From Defluviicoccus sp. (GTDB lineage: Bacteria; Pseudomonadota; Alphaproteobacteria; MPNO01), in the NCBI GenBank assembly GCA_022823775.1, contig JAJEHI010000103.1, positions 1 to 64,000 on the forward strand: 64,000 nt of DNA. The letters run 5' to 3'. The notes beneath the pieces were generated by a model that saw only the letters and a list, made by a program, of their open reading frames with translations, did not search any database and was not told where the DNA came from. The translations under genes were made by a program, and so were the position numbers. Shown here piece by piece: positions 27,041-36,721 of this stretch (its first letter is position 1; each line of letters opens with the position of its first letter).

Positions 27041-27505
27041 ATGCGCACCTATTCGGCGAAACCCGCGGATGTCGAGAGCAAGTGGTACGTGGTCGATGCA
27101 GACGGGCTGGTGGTCGGCCGGCTCGCCGCGATCGTGGCGACCATGCTGCGCGGCAAGCACAAGCCGATGTTCACGCCGCACATCGATTGCGGCGACAACA
27201 TCGTGGTGGTCAACGCCGAAAAGATCCGGCTGACCGGCCGCAAGCGGGAACGGAAGACCTATTACCGCCATACCGGCTATCCCGGCGGCATCAAGAGCAC
27301 CACGCCGGAGAAGATCCTGGCCGGCGCCCATCCCGAGCGGGTGGTCGAGAAAGCGGTGCAGCGGATGCTTCCCAAGGGCCCGCTGGGCAAGAAGCAGTTC
27401 GGCAAGCTCCGGGTCTATGCCGGGCCCGACCATCCGCACGACGCGCAGCAGCCCGAGACGCTCGACATCGCCGCGCTCAACCCGAAGAACGCCAGGAGCA
27501 GGTAA
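27041..27505 (+). CDS. rplM: 50S ribosomal protein L13
   Basis: [54 protein letters not shown]...[12 protein letters not shown]. Confidence 0.98.
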   Translation: MRTYSAKPADVESKWYVVDADGLVVGRLAAIVATMLRGKHKPMFTPHIDCGDNIVVVNAEKIRLTGRKRERKTYYRHTGYPGGIKSTTPEKILAGAHPERVVEKAVQRMLPKGPLGKKQFGKLRVYAGPDHPHDAQQPETLDIAALNPKNARSR

Positions 27506-28002
27506 TGGCAGACCAGGACGCACCGACGCTCGGCGACGTGATGCCGGAGGGGCTGACGGCGGGGGCCGAGCCTCCGCCCGAGACGGCGCCGGTCTACGAG
27601 CGGAAGGTCGACGCGCAGGGCCGTTCCTATGCCACCGGCAAACGGAAGAACGCCGTCGCCCGGGTCTGGATCAAGCCCGGGTCGGGGCGGATCGTCGTCA
27701 ACGGGCGCGAGGGCGAGGCCTATTTCGCGCGGCCGGTGCTCCAGATGCTGCTCACCCAGCCTTTCCTCGTCGCCGACCGCGACAACCAGTACGACGTCTG
27801 GTGCACGGTCAAGGGCGGCGGGCTGTCCGGCCAGGCGGGCGCGGTGCGCCACGGGATCTCTCGCGCGCTCACCCACGCCGAGCCGGCGCTCCGCCCGATC
27901 CTCAAGCGCGGCGGGTTCCTCACGCGGGACGCCCGCGTGGTCGAACGCAAGAAATACGGCAAGCGCAAGGCGCGACGAAGCTTCCAGTTCTCGAAGCGCT
28001 AG
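27505..28002 (+). CDS. rpsI: 30S ribosomal protein S9
   Basis: [28 protein letters not shown]..., C-terminal [22 protein letters not shown]. Confidence 0.98.
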   Translation: MADQDAPTLGDVMPEGLTAGAEPPPETAPVYERKVDAQGRSYATGKRKNAVARVWIKPGSGRIVVNGREGEAYFARPVLQMLLTQPFLVADRDNQYDVWCTVKGGGLSGQAGAVRHGISRALTHAEPALRPILKRGGFLTRDARVVERKKYGKRKARRSFQFSKR

Positions 28003-28018
28003 AAGCAAAATCGCTTTC

Positions 28019-28120
28019 CCGCCCTTCGATACGCGGCTCCGCCGCTACTCAGGGGAGGGTATGGTGAGGCGGACAAAGAAAATTCCTCATCCCGAGTAGG
28101 CGCGAAGCGCCGTATCAAGG
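28019..28120. repeat. Intergenic repeat, family C, inverted pair
   Basis: CCCTTCGATACGCGGCTCCGCCGCTACTCAGGG ... CCTCATCCCGAGTAGGCGCGAAGCGCCGTATCAAGGG. Confidence 0.8.
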
Positions 28121-28143
28121 GACGCATCGCCGGAGGTGATGCC

Positions 28144-29193
28144 ATGGCGAGCACAGCCAACGCCGTTCGGACCGCCATTCTCGGCGCGAGCGGCTATACC
28201 GGCGCCGAGCTGGTGCGGATCCTGCTGCACCACCCGTCGGTCGAACTACGGACGCTAACCGCCGACCGCCACGCGGGCAAGCCGTTCGACGCGGTGTTCC
28301 CGCAATTCGGCGGACGCGGCCTGCCCGACCTGATCCGGATCGAGGACGCCGACTGGGACGCCCACGACCTCGTTTTCTGCTGCCTGCCGCACGGCACCAC
28401 GCAGGAGGTAATCGCGTCGCTGCCGGAGACCCTGAAGGTGGTCGATCTCTCGGCCGATTTCCGGCTGTCCGACGTTGCAACCTACGCCGAATGGTACGGC
28501 CACGAGCACCGCGCGCCGACGCTGCAGGAGGAGGCGGTCTACGGTCTGACCGAACTCGCCCGGGAGCAGGTGAGGGCGGCGAGGCTGGTGGCCAACCCCG
28601 GCTGCTACCCGACCTCGGCGATCCTGCCGCTCGCGCCGCTGCTCGACGAGGGCGCGATCGGGACCGAGATCATCGTCGATTCGAAGTCCGGCGTTTCCGG
28701 CGCCGGACGGGCGGCGAAGGAGGCGAGCCTGTTCGCCGAGGTCTCCGAGGGCATCCACGCCTACGGCATCGCCGCCCATCGCCACGCGCCCGAGATCGAG
28801 CAGGAGCTGAGCAGGGCGGCGGGGGCGCCGATCACGGTCAACTTCACCCCGCATCTGATGCCGATGAACCGGGGGATTCTCTCCACCGTCTACGTCCGCC
28901 TCGCGGGCGGTGCGGGGGCGGACGACCTGCGTGCCGTGCTGACGGAGCGCTACGACGCCGAGCCCTTCGTCCGCGTCGTCCCGGCGGGGGCGATCCCCGC
29001 GACCCGCCACGTGCGTGGCTCCAACCACTGCCTGATCGGCGTGTTTCCCGATCGGCTGCCGGGTCGCGCGATCCTGGTCTCGGTGCTCGACAACCTGGTC
29101 AAGGGTGCGGCGGGACAGGCAGTGCAGAACATGAACCTGGTCTGCGCGCTGCCGGAGACCACGGCGCTCGAACAGGAGCCGCTGTTTCCGTGA
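28144..29193 (+). CDS. argC: N-acetyl-gamma-glutamyl-phosphate reductase
   Basis: AILGASGYTGAELVRILLHHPSVELRTLTADRHAGK, VANPGCYPTSAILPLAPLL, SKSGVSGAGR, HRHAPEIEQEL. Confidence 0.96.
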   Translation: MASTANAVRTAILGASGYTGAELVRILLHHPSVELRTLTADRHAGKPFDAVFPQFGGRGLPDLIRIEDADWDAHDLVFCCLPHGTTQEVIASLPETLKVVDLSADFRLSDVATYAEWYGHEHRAPTLQEEAVYGLTELAREQVRAARLVANPGCYPTSAILPLAPLLDEGAIGTEIIVDSKSGVSGAGRAAKEASLFAEVSEGIHAYGIAAHRHAPEIEQELSRAAGAPITVNFTPHLMPMNRGILSTVYVRLAGGAGADDLRAVLTERYDAEPFVRVVPAGAIPATRHVRGSNHCLIGVFPDRLPGRAILVSVLDNLVKGAAGQAVQNMNLVCALPETTALEQEPLFP

Positions 29194-29729
29194 GCGCGGT
29201 CGAAGGCGCGACCCTGCTGCCCTATCGCGGCACTTGGCCGCGAATCGACCCGACCGCGTTCGTCGCCGAAGGCTGCCGCATCGTCGGCGACGTCGAGATC
29301 GGCCCGGAAGCCAATATCTGGTTCAACTGCGCGATCCGGGGCGACGAGCAAGCGGTGCGCATCGGCGCGCGCTCCAACGTCCAGGACGGCACCGTGATCC
29401 ACGTCCACAGCGCCAAGCAGGGGACCTATATCGGCGCCGACGTCACGATCGGGCACAAGGCGCTGCTCCATGCCTGCACGATCGAGGACGGCGGCTTCGT
29501 CGGCATGGGCGCGATCGTGCTCGACGAGGCGGTCGTCGAAGGCGGCGGGATGCTCGCGGCCGGCGCCATGCTGACCCCCGGCAAGCGCCTGCCGTCCGGC
29601 GAGCTCTGGGCCGGCAGTCCGGCGCGCCGCGCCCGCGCCCTGACCGACGAAGAGCTCACCGCTTTCTCCGTCACCGTCGAGAACTACCGCGCCCGGGGCC
29701 AGGAATATCTCCGGGCGCGCCGGAGATAG
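29190..29729 (+). CDS. Gamma-carbonic anhydrase-like hexapeptide-repeat protein
   Basis: GTG start overlapping argC stop; IDPTAFVAEGCRIVGDVEIGPEANIWFNCAIRGDEQAVRIGARSNVQDGTVIHVHS. Confidence 0.9.
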   Translation: MSAVEGATLLPYRGTWPRIDPTAFVAEGCRIVGDVEIGPEANIWFNCAIRGDEQAVRIGARSNVQDGTVIHVHSAKQGTYIGADVTIGHKALLHACTIEDGGFVGMGAIVLDEAVVEGGGMLAAGAMLTPGKRLPSGELWAGSPARRARALTDEELTAFSVTVENYRARGQEYLRARRR

Positions 29730-29865
29730 TTTCTGGAGCGGGTCTGTATTCGTTGGAACCGCTTGGTCCGTTCTCTTCCGTCATGGTCGGCAAAGGCCGA
29801 CCGCGACGATGAGAAAGCAAGGGTAAAGGCGCTTCCGTTCCGTATGAAACGGACGTGCCCTGGCG

Positions 29866-29963
29866 GTCATTTCGACCGGAGCCGCCCGGAGGGCGGCGGA
29901 GTGGAGAAATCTTGTCGCCACGGGCTCGAGATTTCTCCGCTCGCTGCGCTCGGTCGAAATGAC
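29866..29963. repeat. Intergenic palindromic repeat, family B (GTCATTTCGACCGGAGC...GGTCGAAATGAC)
   Basis: Long imperfect inverted repeat; second copy at 41217-41332. Confidence 0.85.
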
Positions 29964-29976
29964 GTGTAGGGTGTGT

Positions 29977-30025
29977 CCGGATTGACCGGTGGGGCCGGCT
30001 TTGCCCACGATCCCCGGATGGACGA
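29977..30025 (+). repeat. Duplicated start-leader, copy 1
   Basis: CCGGATTGACCGGTGGGGCCGG...CCCGG-ATGGACGA; same spacing to ATG as copy 2 (30825-30873). Confidence 0.75.
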
Positions 30026-30833
30026 TCGTTCGCGGCAAATGGATCTGTTCGGGGATCGGCCGCCGGCAACGCCGGATTCCGCACCGGCATCGAGGCCGGT
30101 GCGGCCCTACACCCTGTCTGAAGATGACATCCTCGATCTGTTGCCGGACGCAGGGATGCGGGACGCCGTACTGCTGTGCGGCCTCGTTGTCGAGCGCGGG
30201 CTCGGCGACCGCGCACTGCCCGCGCTGGACCGTCTGTGGCGCCGTTTCCGAGGCTTCGGTCGCGATCGTTCCCAGCCCGAACAGGAAGCGGTTGTGGAAA
30301 CGCTTGCCCGGATTGGCACGGCAGGGGCGGCGGACATGCTCGGGCGCATCGTCACCGCGGCGGATTTGCCGCCGCCGCTGCTGCCGGTCGCGCTGCGGGC
30401 GGCGCTGGACGCCGGGCTCGGGCTGCCGCGCAATTTCACGGGTCCTCTCCTGCGCCATGCCGATCCGCTCGTCAGGGAGCTTGCCGCCCGCCTGTCCCGC
30501 TTGGGCAGACCCGATATCGCGGCGCTCGAGGAGTCGATCGGCGACACCCATGCGCCGGTGCGGAGAGCGGCGGCAGTGGCGCTGGGGCGGTTGGGCCGCG
30601 CGAGCGCGAAGCCCGTTCTCCTCGAAGAGCTCCATCGCGATCCGGCGAGCGAGATCGTGACCGCCCTTTCGGGTATCCCAGACGACGACATACCGGTGTA
30701 TCTCGGGCGCTGCGCCGAAGCGCATCCCGCGCTTGCCGATGCGGTCGCGGCGGCGCTGGAGGAAATGGAGACGGTGTTGTCCCTGAAAATCGCGCGGCGC
30801 ATCCGCGTCGGACCGGCCCGGCGGCCGGATTGA
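30018..30833 (+). CDS. HEAT-repeat-like protein
   Basis: Repeated DPLVRELAARLSRLGRPDIAALEE / APVRRAAAVALGRLGRASAKPVLLEEL helical repeats. Confidence 0.65.
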   Translation: MDDRSRQMDLFGDRPPATPDSAPASRPVRPYTLSEDDILDLLPDAGMRDAVLLCGLVVERGLGDRALPALDRLWRRFRGFGRDRSQPEQEAVVETLARIGTAGAADMLGRIVTAADLPPPLLPVALRAALDAGLGLPRNFTGPLLRHADPLVRELAARLSRLGRPDIAALEESIGDTHAPVRRAAAVALGRLGRASAKPVLLEELHRDPASEIVTALSGIPDDDIPVYLGRCAEAHPALADAVAAALEEMETVLSLKIARRIRVGPARRPD

Positions 30834-30873
30834 CCGGAGGGGCCGGTCTCGCTCACCATCCCGGTATGGACGA
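30825..30873 (+). repeat. Duplicated start-leader, copy 2
   Basis: CCGGATTGACCGGAGGGGCCGG...CCGGT-ATGGACGA; overlaps the 3' end of the HEAT gene. Confidence 0.75.
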
Positions 30874-32338
30874 CCGCAGCGGCACCGCCGCCGACACCGT
30901 CATCCGGCGCTGTACCGCGCTGATCCCGCAAGACGGCGCGCTCCCCCTGCGGGACTGTGACATCGTCGTCCGCGGCGGCCTGATCGCCGGGATCGTCGCG
31001 CCGGGGGACGGCGAGGCCGCCACCGTCATCGAAGGCAAGAACCGACTGGCGGCGCCCGGGCTGGTCAACGCGCACACTCATTCGCCGCTGAACGTTCTGC
31101 GCGGGACCGCGGACGGGATGGACCATGTCGGCTTCATGTGGACCAACCAGGCGGATACTGCCGGGAGCGGCGAAGAGGAGATCGCGATCGGCGCGACACT
31201 GGGCGCGCTCGACATGCTGCGCTCCGGAATCACGGCCGCGATAGACCACTATCCCGAGCAGAACTGCACGGCGGAGGCGGTCGGGCCGCTGGCGCGCGCC
31301 TATGCCGGGATCGGCATGCGGGCGGCGATCGCGCTCCGCGCGTTCGACATGGAATACGACGACATCGACCCCGCGCGGATCGAGGGCGTCGACCTCTCCG
31401 TCGCGGACGATCTCGGCGACAACCCGCTGGAACCGCTCGGCGTGGACGAAATCGTTGCGGTCTGCGAGGCGGCGGCCGACGCCTGGCACGGGCATGGCGG
31501 GCTGGTGTCGATCATGCCCGGCCCCTCCAACCCGATCCGCTGTTCGGACGAGATGCTGGTCCGCTGCCACGAAATCGCGGCGGCGCGCGACCTCGGTATC
31601 CACACCCATCTCCTGGAGACCCGCATCCAGAGGACCCTTGCCCAGGAACGCTACGGCAGGACGATGGTGGCCCAGCTCGACGCGCTCGGCATCCTCGACC
31701 GGCGCTGGTCGATGGCCCACACGGTATGGGTCGACGAGGACGACATCGGCCTCCTCGCCGACCGCAAATCCGTCGTGGTCCACAACCCGCACAGCAACGC
31801 CAAGATCGGCGCCGGCGTCGCACCTGTCGCGCGGATGCTGGCCGCCGGCGTTCCGGTCGCGCTCGGCACCGACGGGGCGAGCACCAACGACACGCTATCG
31901 ATCCACGAGGCGATGAGCCTTGCGCTCCTTCTGCCGCGCGTCTCGGGCGTGCCCCGCTCCGATTGGCCGGGCGCGCCGGCGGCATTCGACATGGCGACGA
32001 GGGGCGGTGCGGCGGCCTTCGCATCCGGCCCCCGGCTCGGCGCCATCGAGGTGGGCGCCGCGGCCGACCTCGTGCTCTACGACCTCGACGCGCCCGGCCT
32101 CGCGCCGCTCAACGATCCGCTCCAGCAGCTCGTCTTCGCCGAGCGCGGGCGCGGGGTGCGCGCGGTCATGGTGGCGGGCGAGACGGTCTACGAGGACGGA
32201 CGCTTCGCCTCGGTTGACGCCGATGCCGCGATCCGCGCGGCCAGGGAGATGCGCAAAAGCCAGAAGGCCCGTAACCGCGCGCTCTACCGCTTCGCCGAGG
32301 CCCTCGAGGCGGCGCAGGAGGGCGCGGCGGGGCGCTGA
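30866..32338 (+). CDS. Amidohydrolase (MTA/SAH or guanine deaminase-like)
   Basis: APGLVNAHTHSPLNVLRG, LGIHTHLLET, SVVVHNPHSNAKIGAGVAPVARMLAAGVPVALGTDGASTND. Confidence 0.93.
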   Translation: MDDRSGTAADTVIRRCTALIPQDGALPLRDCDIVVRGGLIAGIVAPGDGEAATVIEGKNRLAAPGLVNAHTHSPLNVLRGTADGMDHVGFMWTNQADTAGSGEEEIAIGATLGALDMLRSGITAAIDHYPEQNCTAEAVGPLARAYAGIGMRAAIALRAFDMEYDDIDPARIEGVDLSVADDLGDNPLEPLGVDEIVAVCEAAADAWHGHGGLVSIMPGPSNPIRCSDEMLVRCHEIAAARDLGIHTHLLETRIQRTLAQERYGRTMVAQLDALGILDRRWSMAHTVWVDEDDIGLLADRKSVVVHNPHSNAKIGAGVAPVARMLAAGVPVALGTDGASTNDTLSIHEAMSLALLLPRVSGVPRSDWPGAPAAFDMATRGGAAAFASGPRLGAIEVGAAADLVLYDLDAPGLAPLNDPLQQLVFAERGRGVRAVMVAGETVYEDGRFASVDADAAIRAAREMRKSQKARNRALYRFAEALEAAQEGAAGR

Positions 32339-32449
32339 CCCGTCGGGCGGGCGAGAGGCACGGCATTTCTCCCGGCATGACGTCTTGGGGAGTCGGCCGG
32401 CGCGCCGTCTGCTAGAATGCTTCCCGGACTCAGATCGGCGGGAGGCGGT

Positions 32450-33418
32450 ATGACCAGGGCCCTGGTGGTTCACGAGTATGGCGGTCCGGAGGCGATGAGC
32501 TGGGAGGAGGTGCCGGTCGCGGCGCCCGGGCCCGGTCAGGTGCTCATCCGCCATACCGCGATCGGCCTCAACATGGCCGACACCTACCGCCGGCGCGGGG
32601 TCTATCCGCTCAAGCTCCCGGTCATCGTGGGCTCCGAGGGCGCGGGAACGGTCGCGGCGCTGGGCGCGGACGTGGACGGGCTCGCGGTCGGCGACCGCGT
32701 CGCCTATGCCGGGCCGCTCGGCTCCTACGCCGAGGAACGGACGATCGCCGCCGACAAGGTTGTCCGCCTGCCGGACGGGATCGACGACCGGACCGCGGCG
32801 GCGATGATGCTGAAAGGGCTGACCGTCCATTACCTCATCCACTGGACCCGTTCGGTGCGGGCCGGCGACACGGTGGTGATCCACGCCGCCGCCGGCGGGG
32901 TCGGACTGATCTTCTGCCAGTGGGCCGGGCATCTGGGCGCGACGGTGATCGGCACCGTGGGATCGGACGAGAAGGCCGAGCTCGCCTCCGCGCACGGTTG
33001 CGACCATCCGATCGTCTATACGCGCGAGAACTTCGCCGACCGGGTGCTGGAGATCACCGGAGGCGAGGGGGCGCACGCGGTCTACGATTCGATCGGCGCC
33101 GACACCTTCCTCGATTCGATCCGCTGCACGCGGCCGCGCGGCGTCATCGCCGGGTTCGGGCAGGCGTCGGGCCCGTTCCCGCATCTCGACACCGGACTCC
33201 TGCAGGGCGGCTCCAAATTCGTGACCCGGCCGGGTCTCGCCGATCACATCGCGACGCGCGAGATGATCGAGACCGCCGCCGGGCGCCTGTTCGACCTGGT
33301 CGAACGCGGCATCGTCACCGTCAACGTCAACCAGGAGTGGCCGCTCGCCGAAGCCGCGGAGGCGCACCGGGCGCTCGAAGCCCGCGCCACCACCGGCTCC
33401 ACCGTCCTGATACCCTGA
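32450..33418 (+). CDS. Quinone oxidoreductase (zeta-crystallin-like MDR)
   Basis: HEYGGPEAMSWEEV, PVIVGSEGAGTVAALG, VVIHAAAGGVGLIFCQWAGHLGATVIGTVGS. Confidence 0.95.
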   Translation: MTRALVVHEYGGPEAMSWEEVPVAAPGPGQVLIRHTAIGLNMADTYRRRGVYPLKLPVIVGSEGAGTVAALGADVDGLAVGDRVAYAGPLGSYAEERTIAADKVVRLPDGIDDRTAAAMMLKGLTVHYLIHWTRSVRAGDTVVIHAAAGGVGLIFCQWAGHLGATVIGTVGSDEKAELASAHGCDHPIVYTRENFADRVLEITGGEGAHAVYDSIGADTFLDSIRCTRPRGVIAGFGQASGPFPHLDTGLLQGGSKFVTRPGLADHIATREMIETAAGRLFDLVERGIVTVNVNQEWPLAEAAEAHRALEARATTGSTVLIP

Positions 33419-33429
33419 GGGAAGACACG

Positions 33430-34833
33430 ATGAACAAGGACCTCAGAACCTTCCTCGCCGAGGCCCGGCAGATGGGCCCGGAATATTTCCAGTCCGTCAG
33501 CCGCCCGGTCGATCCGGTCTACGAGCCCTGCGTGATCCAGCAGAAGCTCGCCGCGCGCGACGACTATCCGGTCATCCGCTTCGAGAAGGTCGACGGTTCG
33601 GAGCTGCCGCTGGTGACCAACCTGTTCGGCAAGTACGAGCTGCTCGGGCTCGCGCTCGGCGTCGATCCCGACCGGCCGAAGTCGGAGATCCTCGACCGTT
33701 TCCGCGAGCGCGTGGCGAAGCCTGTCCCCACCAAGGAGGTCCCGCGGGACGAAGCGCCGGTCAAGCAGGTAGTCATCGGCAAGGACGAAATCGATCTCGG
33801 CAAGTTCCCCATCGTCAAGCACGCGGTGAAAAACTCGGGCAAGTACATCGCCATCGGTTGCCTGGTGGTGAAGGACCCCGAGACCGGGGTGCTCAACGCC
33901 GGCGTCTACCGCCACGAGATCAAGGGCCGGGCCGAGCTCGCCTGCATGTTCAACCCGGCCCACCACGCGGGCTACATCTACCGCAAGTACCGCGAGATGA
34001 ATAAGCCGATGGACGCGGTGCTGTTCATCGGTCATCACCCGGCCGCGATCCTCGGCACGCTGTCCAAGCAGCCCTTCGATTCCGACGAGTACGAGATGAT
34101 GGGCGCGCTGATGGGCGAGCCGCTCGAGGTGGTGCCGGGCGAGACCGTCGACATCCCGGTCCCGGCCTGGGCCGAGATCGCCATCGAGGGGTTCCTCGAC
34201 CCGGCGAAGGAGACCTCGGACGGCCCGTTCTCCGAATACACCGGGTTCTACGGGCCGGCCAAGGACCCGGTCGGGCTGATGCAGGTGACCGGCATAACCA
34301 TGCGGCGCGACGCGGTCTACCACGATCTCGACCCGTCTCACCGGGAGCACAACCTGGCCGGAGCGCTGACCTTCGAGACCGCGCTCTACAACTCCGTCGC
34401 CAAGCTGGTGCCGTCGGTCACCGGGGTGCACCTGCCGCCGTCGGGCAACTGCACCTTCACAGCCTACATCAAGATCAAGAAGCGGGTGCCGGGCGAGGGC
34501 AAGTCGGCCGGGATGGCGGCGCTCGCCGGCGATCCCAACGTCAAGATCGCCATCGTGGTGGACGACGAGATCGACATCTACAACGACTCCGACGTGCTCT
34601 GGGCGATTTCGACCCACGTCCAGGCCGACCGCGACGTGACGACCATCCCGTTCGCGATGGGCGCCCATCTCGACCCGTCGGCCTATGGAGAGGTGAGGAC
34701 CGACAAGGGCCCGATGCAGACCAAGATGATCGTCGACGCCACCCGGCCCGCGACGCTCCCTTTCGCCGATCGCATCGTACCGCCGAAGGAGGCGTGGGAG
34801 CGGATCAGGCTGGAGGATTATCTGGACGGGTAG
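33430..34833 (+). CDS. UbiD-family (de)carboxylase
   Basis: RPVDPVYEPCVIQQKLAARDDYPVIRFEKVDG, SDGPFSEYTGFYGP, DPNVKIAIVVDDEIDIYNDSDVLWAISTHVQADRDV. Confidence 0.95.
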   Translation: MNKDLRTFLAEARQMGPEYFQSVSRPVDPVYEPCVIQQKLAARDDYPVIRFEKVDGSELPLVTNLFGKYELLGLALGVDPDRPKSEILDRFRERVAKPVPTKEVPRDEAPVKQVVIGKDEIDLGKFPIVKHAVKNSGKYIAIGCLVVKDPETGVLNAGVYRHEIKGRAELACMFNPAHHAGYIYRKYREMNKPMDAVLFIGHHPAAILGTLSKQPFDSDEYEMMGALMGEPLEVVPGETVDIPVPAWAEIAIEGFLDPAKETSDGPFSEYTGFYGPAKDPVGLMQVTGITMRRDAVYHDLDPSHREHNLAGALTFETALYNSVAKLVPSVTGVHLPPSGNCTFTAYIKIKKRVPGEGKSAGMAALAGDPNVKIAIVVDDEIDIYNDSDVLWAISTHVQADRDVTTIPFAMGAHLDPSAYGEVRTDKGPMQTKMIVDATRPATLPFADRIVPPKEAWERIRLEDYLDG

Positions 34834-34911
34834 GCAAGGCGGCCACGGCGCAAATCGTTGACTCCCTCCCGCCGGGTTGCGAGCATCGCCGGGCCCAACG
34901 GGAGATGTTTC

Positions 34912-35343
34912 ATGGCCAAGCTGCGGCACATCGCGATTTCCGTGCAGGATCTTGAGGTCGCGCAGAAGTTCTTCGAGGACGCGTTCGACATGAAGGCGGT
35001 CGGCAAGGCAGGCAGCGGGGTCTACATGTCGGACGGGACGATCAATATCGCCCTGCTGGCGCGCGAAGGGCGGCCGCTCGGCTACGAGGGCGAGGAGCCG
35101 TTCTACGGCATCGAGCATTTCGGCATCTGGGTCGACGACATCGACGAGGCGCGCCGCAAGGTCGAGGCCGCCGGCGCGACGCATGTGATGGGCGAGCCGA
35201 CGGGCAATCCCAACACGTTCTACGAGGTGAAGTACCGCGACCCGCTGGGCCAGATCTTCGACCTGACCGAGAACGGCTGGCGCGGCGCGGTCAAGGAGGT
35301 AGTGCCGGCGGAGGAGGAGGCGCCTGCGGAAGCCGCGGAGTAG
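34912..35343 (+). CDS. VOC (glyoxalase/bleomycin resistance-fold) family protein
   Basis: LRHIAISVQDLEVAQKFFEDAFDMKAVGK, HFGIWVDDIDEARRKVEAAGA, EVKYRDPLGQIFDL. Confidence 0.93.
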   Translation: MAKLRHIAISVQDLEVAQKFFEDAFDMKAVGKAGSGVYMSDGTINIALLAREGRPLGYEGEEPFYGIEHFGIWVDDIDEARRKVEAAGATHVMGEPTGNPNTFYEVKYRDPLGQIFDLTENGWRGAVKEVVPAEEEAPAEAAE

Positions 35344-35347
35344 GGCC

Positions 35348-36583
35348 GTGGCGCAGGTCTACGATCTCGTCATCGCCTGCGACGACGCGATCGACCCGGA
35401 GAGCGGCTATCGCGGGCCTGGCGAGATCGCGGTGAAGGACGGGCGGATCGCCGCGTTTGCCCCCGAACTCCCGGCGCATCGGGCCGAACGGCGGATCGAC
35501 GCGCGTGGCAGGACGGTCTGTCCCGGGCTGATCGACTTCCACGTCCATGTCTACGAGTGGGTGACCAATTTCGGCCTGCACCCCGACGAGGCGGGGGTGC
35601 ATTCGGGCGCCACCACGATCGTCGACCAGGGGAGCGCGGGGGCGTGGACGGTGGGCGGGTTCGACGCCTATATCGCGCAACCCGCCGAGACCGACGTGAG
35701 GTCCTTCGTCTCCGCCAACCTCGCCGGAGCGCTCAAGGGCGGGATGGAGGGGACCGTCCTCCACAATCCCGGCATGATGCGGATCGAGGCGATCGCCGAG
35801 GCCGCGGCCGTCTACCCGCATCTGGTCAAGGGCATCAAGAGCCACGGCGAATCCGGCGGGCTGTCGCACTGGGGGCTGGAGGTCCTGAAGATGGCGGTCG
35901 AGGCCGGCGAAGCGACCGGGCTCCCGCTCTACGTCCATACCGGCGAGCTGTTCCCCGTCGACGAGGGCAACCGGCCCGACCCCGCGAGCGTGCTGGAGCA
36001 GGTGGTGCCGGCGCTCAACCCCGGAACCACGCTCGCCCATGTCTACAGCACCATGCCGGACGGTATCATGGGCGAGGGCGGCGAAGTGCCCCGGATCGTC
36101 CATGAGGCGCTGGAGCGCGGCATCCACTTCGATATCGGCCATGGGGTCAATTTCTCGTTCGAGATCGCGCGGCGGATGATGGACGAAGGCGTGTTGCCCA
36201 ACACGATATCGAGCGACGTGCACTCCGACTTCCACGCCTATCACGACGATTCCAGGCTCGATTACAGCCTGTGCGGGGCGATGTCGAAGCTGTGGGCGCT
36301 CGGCATGGACCTGGCCGACGTGGTGCGGCGGGCGACCCTCAACCCGGCCCTGATCCTGGGCGAGGCGGACGAGATCGGGACGCTGGCGCCTGGCAGTCGC
36401 GCGGACATCGCGATCCTCGACCTTGCGGAGGGGCGCTGGACGCTGACTGACTCCCTGGGCGAGGAACTCGTCGTCGACCGCCGGCTGGTGCCCGAGACGG
36501 TGTTCCGCGAGGGCCGGCAGATTACCCCCGACCGCCGCCTGCTCCGCGACGTCTGCTCGCCCGAGATGCGCGCCGCGGCGTAG
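35348..36583 (+). CDS. Amidohydrolase/deacetylase metallohydrolase (D-aminoacylase/dihydroorotase-like)
   Basis: GRTVCPGLIDFHVHVYEW, GIKSHGESGG, HTGELFPVDEG, IDFHVH/DIGHGVNFSFEIARRMMDEG, SDVHSD. Confidence 0.92.
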   Translation: MAQVYDLVIACDDAIDPESGYRGPGEIAVKDGRIAAFAPELPAHRAERRIDARGRTVCPGLIDFHVHVYEWVTNFGLHPDEAGVHSGATTIVDQGSAGAWTVGGFDAYIAQPAETDVRSFVSANLAGALKGGMEGTVLHNPGMMRIEAIAEAAAVYPHLVKGIKSHGESGGLSHWGLEVLKMAVEAGEATGLPLYVHTGELFPVDEGNRPDPASVLEQVVPALNPGTTLAHVYSTMPDGIMGEGGEVPRIVHEALERGIHFDIGHGVNFSFEIARRMMDEGVLPNTISSDVHSDFHAYHDDSRLDYSLCGAMSKLWALGMDLADVVRRATLNPALILGEADEIGTLAPGSRADIAILDLAEGRWTLTDSLGEELVVDRRLVPETVFREGRQITPDRRLLRDVCSPEMRAAA

Positions 36584-36616
36584 GGGCGAACGGATCGGCC
36601 CGAACCGTTTCCACGT

Positions 36617-36708
36617 GTCATGCTCGGCGAAGGCCGAGCATCCACGAGTTTTTCCGCGGCTCGAGAAAAAAACAAATCGTGGATGGTGGGCCTTCGCCCA
36701 CTATGACG
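36617..36708. repeat. Intergenic hairpin repeat (GTCATGCTCGGCGAAGGCCGAGCATCCACGA...TCGTGGATGGTGGGCCTTCGCCCACTATGAC), between convergent operons
   Basis: Long inverted repeat between convergent genes; shorter relatives near 25705, 26870 and 29783. Confidence 0.75.
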
Positions 36709-36721
36709 AGTCGGGAACCCC

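Noticed and set aside
33244-35184. 646-aa minus-strand ORF
   Set aside because: Opposite UbiD and VOC genes; shadow ORF
36600-36622. GTTTCCACGTGTC as a third parS-like site
   Set aside because: Does not keep the palindromic GTTTCACGTGAAAC core
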